This document shows, one piece after another, positions 61,461 to 64,000 of a stretch of 64,000 nt of DNA; positions within the stretch are counted from its first letter, which is position 1, and each line of letters starts with the position of its first letter. Under the pieces are notes generated by a model. That model saw nothing but the letters and a program-made list of their open reading frames with translations. It was not told where the DNA came from and made no database searches. This DNA is from Locusta migratoria (lineage: Eukaryota > Arthropoda > Insecta > Orthoptera > Acrididae). The stretch lies in NCBI GenBank assembly GCA_026315105.1, contig CM048745.1, positions 762,483,869 to 762,547,868 of the forward strand, written 5' to 3'. The position numbers and the translations under genes were made by a program.

Positions 61461-64000
61461 TTAGAGCGAATTATAAAAACCCCCTGCTCGTATAAAACGT
61501 AAAACGGTGTCAGCCATTGCAGCATCGTCACCTAAAACATCTGATAAAACGGCTGGGAGGTTAAAATTCCGCCGCAAAGCAGCTAAAACGGGGCAGTCCA
61601 ACAGGATGTGGACTATTGTCAGGCGCGAGCCACACTGACATTGGGGCGCATCCTCACCATGAAGGAGATGTCCATGGGTGTGACACGTATGCCCAATGCG
61701 GAGGCGACACAAGATCACTGAGTCCCGTCGTGAACTGCGCATGGAGGAGCGCCATGCAACCGTCGTTCCCTTGACTACCCGGAGCTTGTTGGGCGTGCGC
61801 AGGCTACGCTACTCAGTATCCCAAAGCTGACGTACTCGCTGGCACAACAACGAACGGAGATCAGAAGCCGGGAGGCCGATCTCTAGACAGGACATACCGA
61901 CAGCCTGCTTGGCAAGCCTGTCAACACGTTCATTGCCCGGAATACCAACGTGACCCGAAGACCAGATGAACGTCACTGATCGCCCAGACAGTTCAACGCA
62001 CGAAGCGCCTCCTGTATGGCCAACACCAGGGCAGACCGCGGGTAACACTGCTCCAGAGCTCGGAGGCTGCTCAGGGAGTCGCTGCAAACAGCAAAAGACT
62101 CGCCTGAGCAAGACCGGATATGCATGAGAGATCTGTGAATGGCCACCAGCTCTGCAGTGTAAACACTGCAGCCATTTGGCAGAGAGTGCTGTTCCACATG
62201 GTCACCATGAGTATACGCAAATCCCACACAGCCATCAACCATGGAACCATCTGTGTAGATCAGGTCATATCCACGGAATTCCGCTATGATAGCCGAGAAC
62301 TGACGGTGGAGTGCCTCCAGTGGAATTGAGTCTTTGGGCCCCTGGGCCAAGTCCAGCCGAGTAGACGGCCTTGGCAAACACCACAGAGGTGTACGGGGAC
62401 GGACCCAATAGGAAGATGGAAGGGGAGAAGACTCAAGCTCCTGCAGGAGGGACTGAACCCGACAAGCAATCGTATGACCTGATCTGGGGCGTCGCTGATG
62501 GGGACGGACTTCCACCTCAGGAAAGAGGAGACGATGGTTCGGGTGGCCCGGGGAGCAACACACATGGGCTGCGTAAGCCGCAAGTAGGTGTTGGAGGCGG
62601 ATCCCCAAGGGTGGAACCCCAGCCTCCACTAGTAAGCTGTTCACTGGGCTGGTGCGGAAGGCACCCGTCGCGATGCGAACCCCACAGTTGTGAATGGGGT
62701 CCAGTAGGTGCAGTGCCGAAGGTGCCGCAGACCCATAGGCAATGCACCCAAAATCGAGACGGGACTGCACCAGCGCCGTGTAAAGCCACAATAGTGTTGA
62801 GCGGTCGGCACCCCAGGTCGTATGACCCAAGTGTCTGAGAAGGTTTAGATGGCGCCAGCACTTCCTTTTCTGCTGACGAATGTGGGGGAGCCATGTCAGC
62901 CGGGCGTCAAAGACCAGTCCTAAAAACCGATGAGTTTCTACTATGGTAAGCAGAGCGTCATTAAGATAAAGTTTAGGGTGCGGGTGGACAGTCCGACGCC
63001 GACAGAAGTCCATCACTCTGGTCTTGGAGGCAGAAAACTGAAAGCCTTGGGTAAGCGCCCAATTCTGCGCTTTCCAAAGAGCACCTTGCAACCTGCGCTC
63101 GGCAACTTGGGTGCTGCAGGAACTAAAAGAGAGACAAAAGTCGTCAGCATAAAGTGAAGGGGACACCGACAATCCAACCGCTGTCGCTAAACCGTTGATG
63201 GCAATTAAAAATAATGCAACGCTTAAAACAGAACCCTGAGGAACCCCGTTTTCCTGGATATGAGAGGAGCTCAGTGAAGCACCAATTTGAACACGAAAGG
63301 TACGGACAGCTAAAAAATTCTGGATAAAAATCGGCATGGAGCCCCGGAGGCCCCAGTCGTATAAAGTGTTGAGGATGTGTCGTCGCCAGGTGGTATCGTA
63401 TGCTTTGTGCATATCAAAGAAGACGGCAACAAGGTGATGGCGCCTGGAAAAGGCTGTGCGGATTGCAGACTCGAGGTACACCAGATTGTCGGTGGTAGAT
63501 AGACCATGGCGAAAACCGCCCTGGCATTGAGCCAGTAAGCCTCGAGTCTCCAGAATCCAACACAAACGACGACTGACCATCCGCTCCAACAGTTTGCATA
63601 GAACGTTAGTCAGGATAATGGGCCGATAGCTATCCAAGGAAAGAGGATGTTTATCTGGTTTAAGCACAGGAATGATGATACTCTCCCGCCACTGTGACAG
63701 GAAAACACCAACACACCAAATGCGGTTATAGACTGCAAGTAGATTACGCCGACTATCTACTGAGAGATGTTTCAGCATTTGGCTATGGATGCTATCAGGC
63801 CCCGGCGCCGTGTCAGGACATTGTCGAAGAGCACTGAGGAGCTCCCACTCAGTGAAAGGAGTGTTGTAGGATTCAGAGCGGCGGGTACGAAAGGAGAGAG
63901 ACTGGCGTTCTACCCTCTCCTTTACTGTACGGAAGGCTGGTGGATAATTTGCAGAGGCAAAAGCGCGGGCATAATGCTCGGCAAACATCTCTGCAAGTGT
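61461..64000 (-). pseudogene. LINE G ORF2, RT and RNase H (partial at edge, one frameshift and one stop)
   Basis: Open from the window edge to about 61995 (over 670 codons). The RT shows APGPDSIHSQML, YRPIILTNV, FFDMHKAYDT, GVPQGSVLS and YADDF. RNase H begins at IYTDGSMVDG and includes TAELVAI and CSDSLSSL. The frame changes near 61995 and continues with SGHVGIPGNERVD, the end of RNase H. A TGA at 61811-61809 follows, then the same frame goes on through CRLRIGHTCHTHGHLLHGE and CQCGSRLTIVHILLDCP to a stop at 61461. RNase H after the RT and this C-terminal motif are characteristic of the I group. Confidence 0.88.

Larger units (their letters stand above)
61168..64000 (-). mobile_element. LINE G: I-clade retrotransposon with RNase H, 3' part
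   Basis: Minus strand, running off the right edge. ORF2 with RT, RNase H and a C-terminal cysteine-histidine region is followed by a 3' UTR of about 290 bp and a tail of the type AAACAACCAACAAC at 61168-61182. The 3' end stretch (GACTGATGACCATTGCAG, then GTCCCCC) resembles ends I recall from many insect LINE copies. Inserted in LINE F in the opposite orientation. Confidence 0.85.

Noticed and set aside
62371..62838. Plus-strand 155-codon frame opposite LINE G ORF2
   Set aside because: It lies opposite the region between the RT and RNase H of a clear ORF2 and has no domain of its own.
58191..64000. Twin-priming inversion of a single I-like element
   Set aside because: In twin priming the inverted 5' part lies beyond the 5' end of the 3' part. 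Here the tail of the minus-strand element abuts the plus-strand piece, so a nested insertion fits better.

Overview
The window is eukaryotic nuclear DNA, most likely from an arthropod and probably an insect with a large, repeat-rich genome. This rests on intron-bearing tRNA-Tyr and cytosolic-type tRNA-Gln genes, Tx1/L1-like LINEs with a C-terminal CCHC motif, and I-clade LINEs with RNase H whose 3' end resembles insect copies. The species cannot be named from the sequence. No single-copy host protein gene was seen.

Layout. Positions 1-25218 and 30523-40436 are one tandem array of a 708-bp unit, split by a LINE. Each unit holds a tRNA-Gln(CTG) gene on the minus strand and, about 219 bp away and divergent, a tRNA-Tyr(GTA) gene on the plus strand with a 16-nt intron. 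I count 51 whole tRNA-Gln and 50 whole tRNA-Tyr copies, some with damaging substitutions. Left of about 39.9 kb the units are nearly identical; right of it the surviving units (39.92-40.44, 45.94-46.88, 49.36-49.83, 55.34-55.65 kb) are clearly divergent, so the homogenised array has an edge there.

The array is colonised by two-ORF non-LTR retrotransposons of Tx1-like type, called A to E here. A (25219-30522), B (40437-45940) and C (46885-49360) all have their 3' end abutting the same dinucleotide step in the D-arm/A-box of tRNA-Tyr. D (49832-55336, minus strand) sits in the D-arm of tRNA-Gln. Every element is in the sense orientation of its host tRNA gene. E (55655 to about 58190) starts just after an intact tRNA-Tyr gene. 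B has both ORFs open and all expected catalytic residues; A carries one nonsense codon and one frameshift; C, D and E are decayed. The tail of A contains a second poly(A) preceded by a piece of a tRNA-Ala(TGC) gene that starts at the equivalent site, a record of an earlier donor insertion.

From about 58190 to the right edge the sequence is nested: an I-clade-like LINE (F, plus strand) interrupts E, and a second I-clade LINE (G, minus strand, with RT and RNase H) interrupts F and runs off the window.

Together the window looks like a tRNA counterpart of the rDNA/R1-R2 situation: a homogenised multicopy RNA-gene array used as a repeated landing site by LINE families that appear to target the tRNA A-box.
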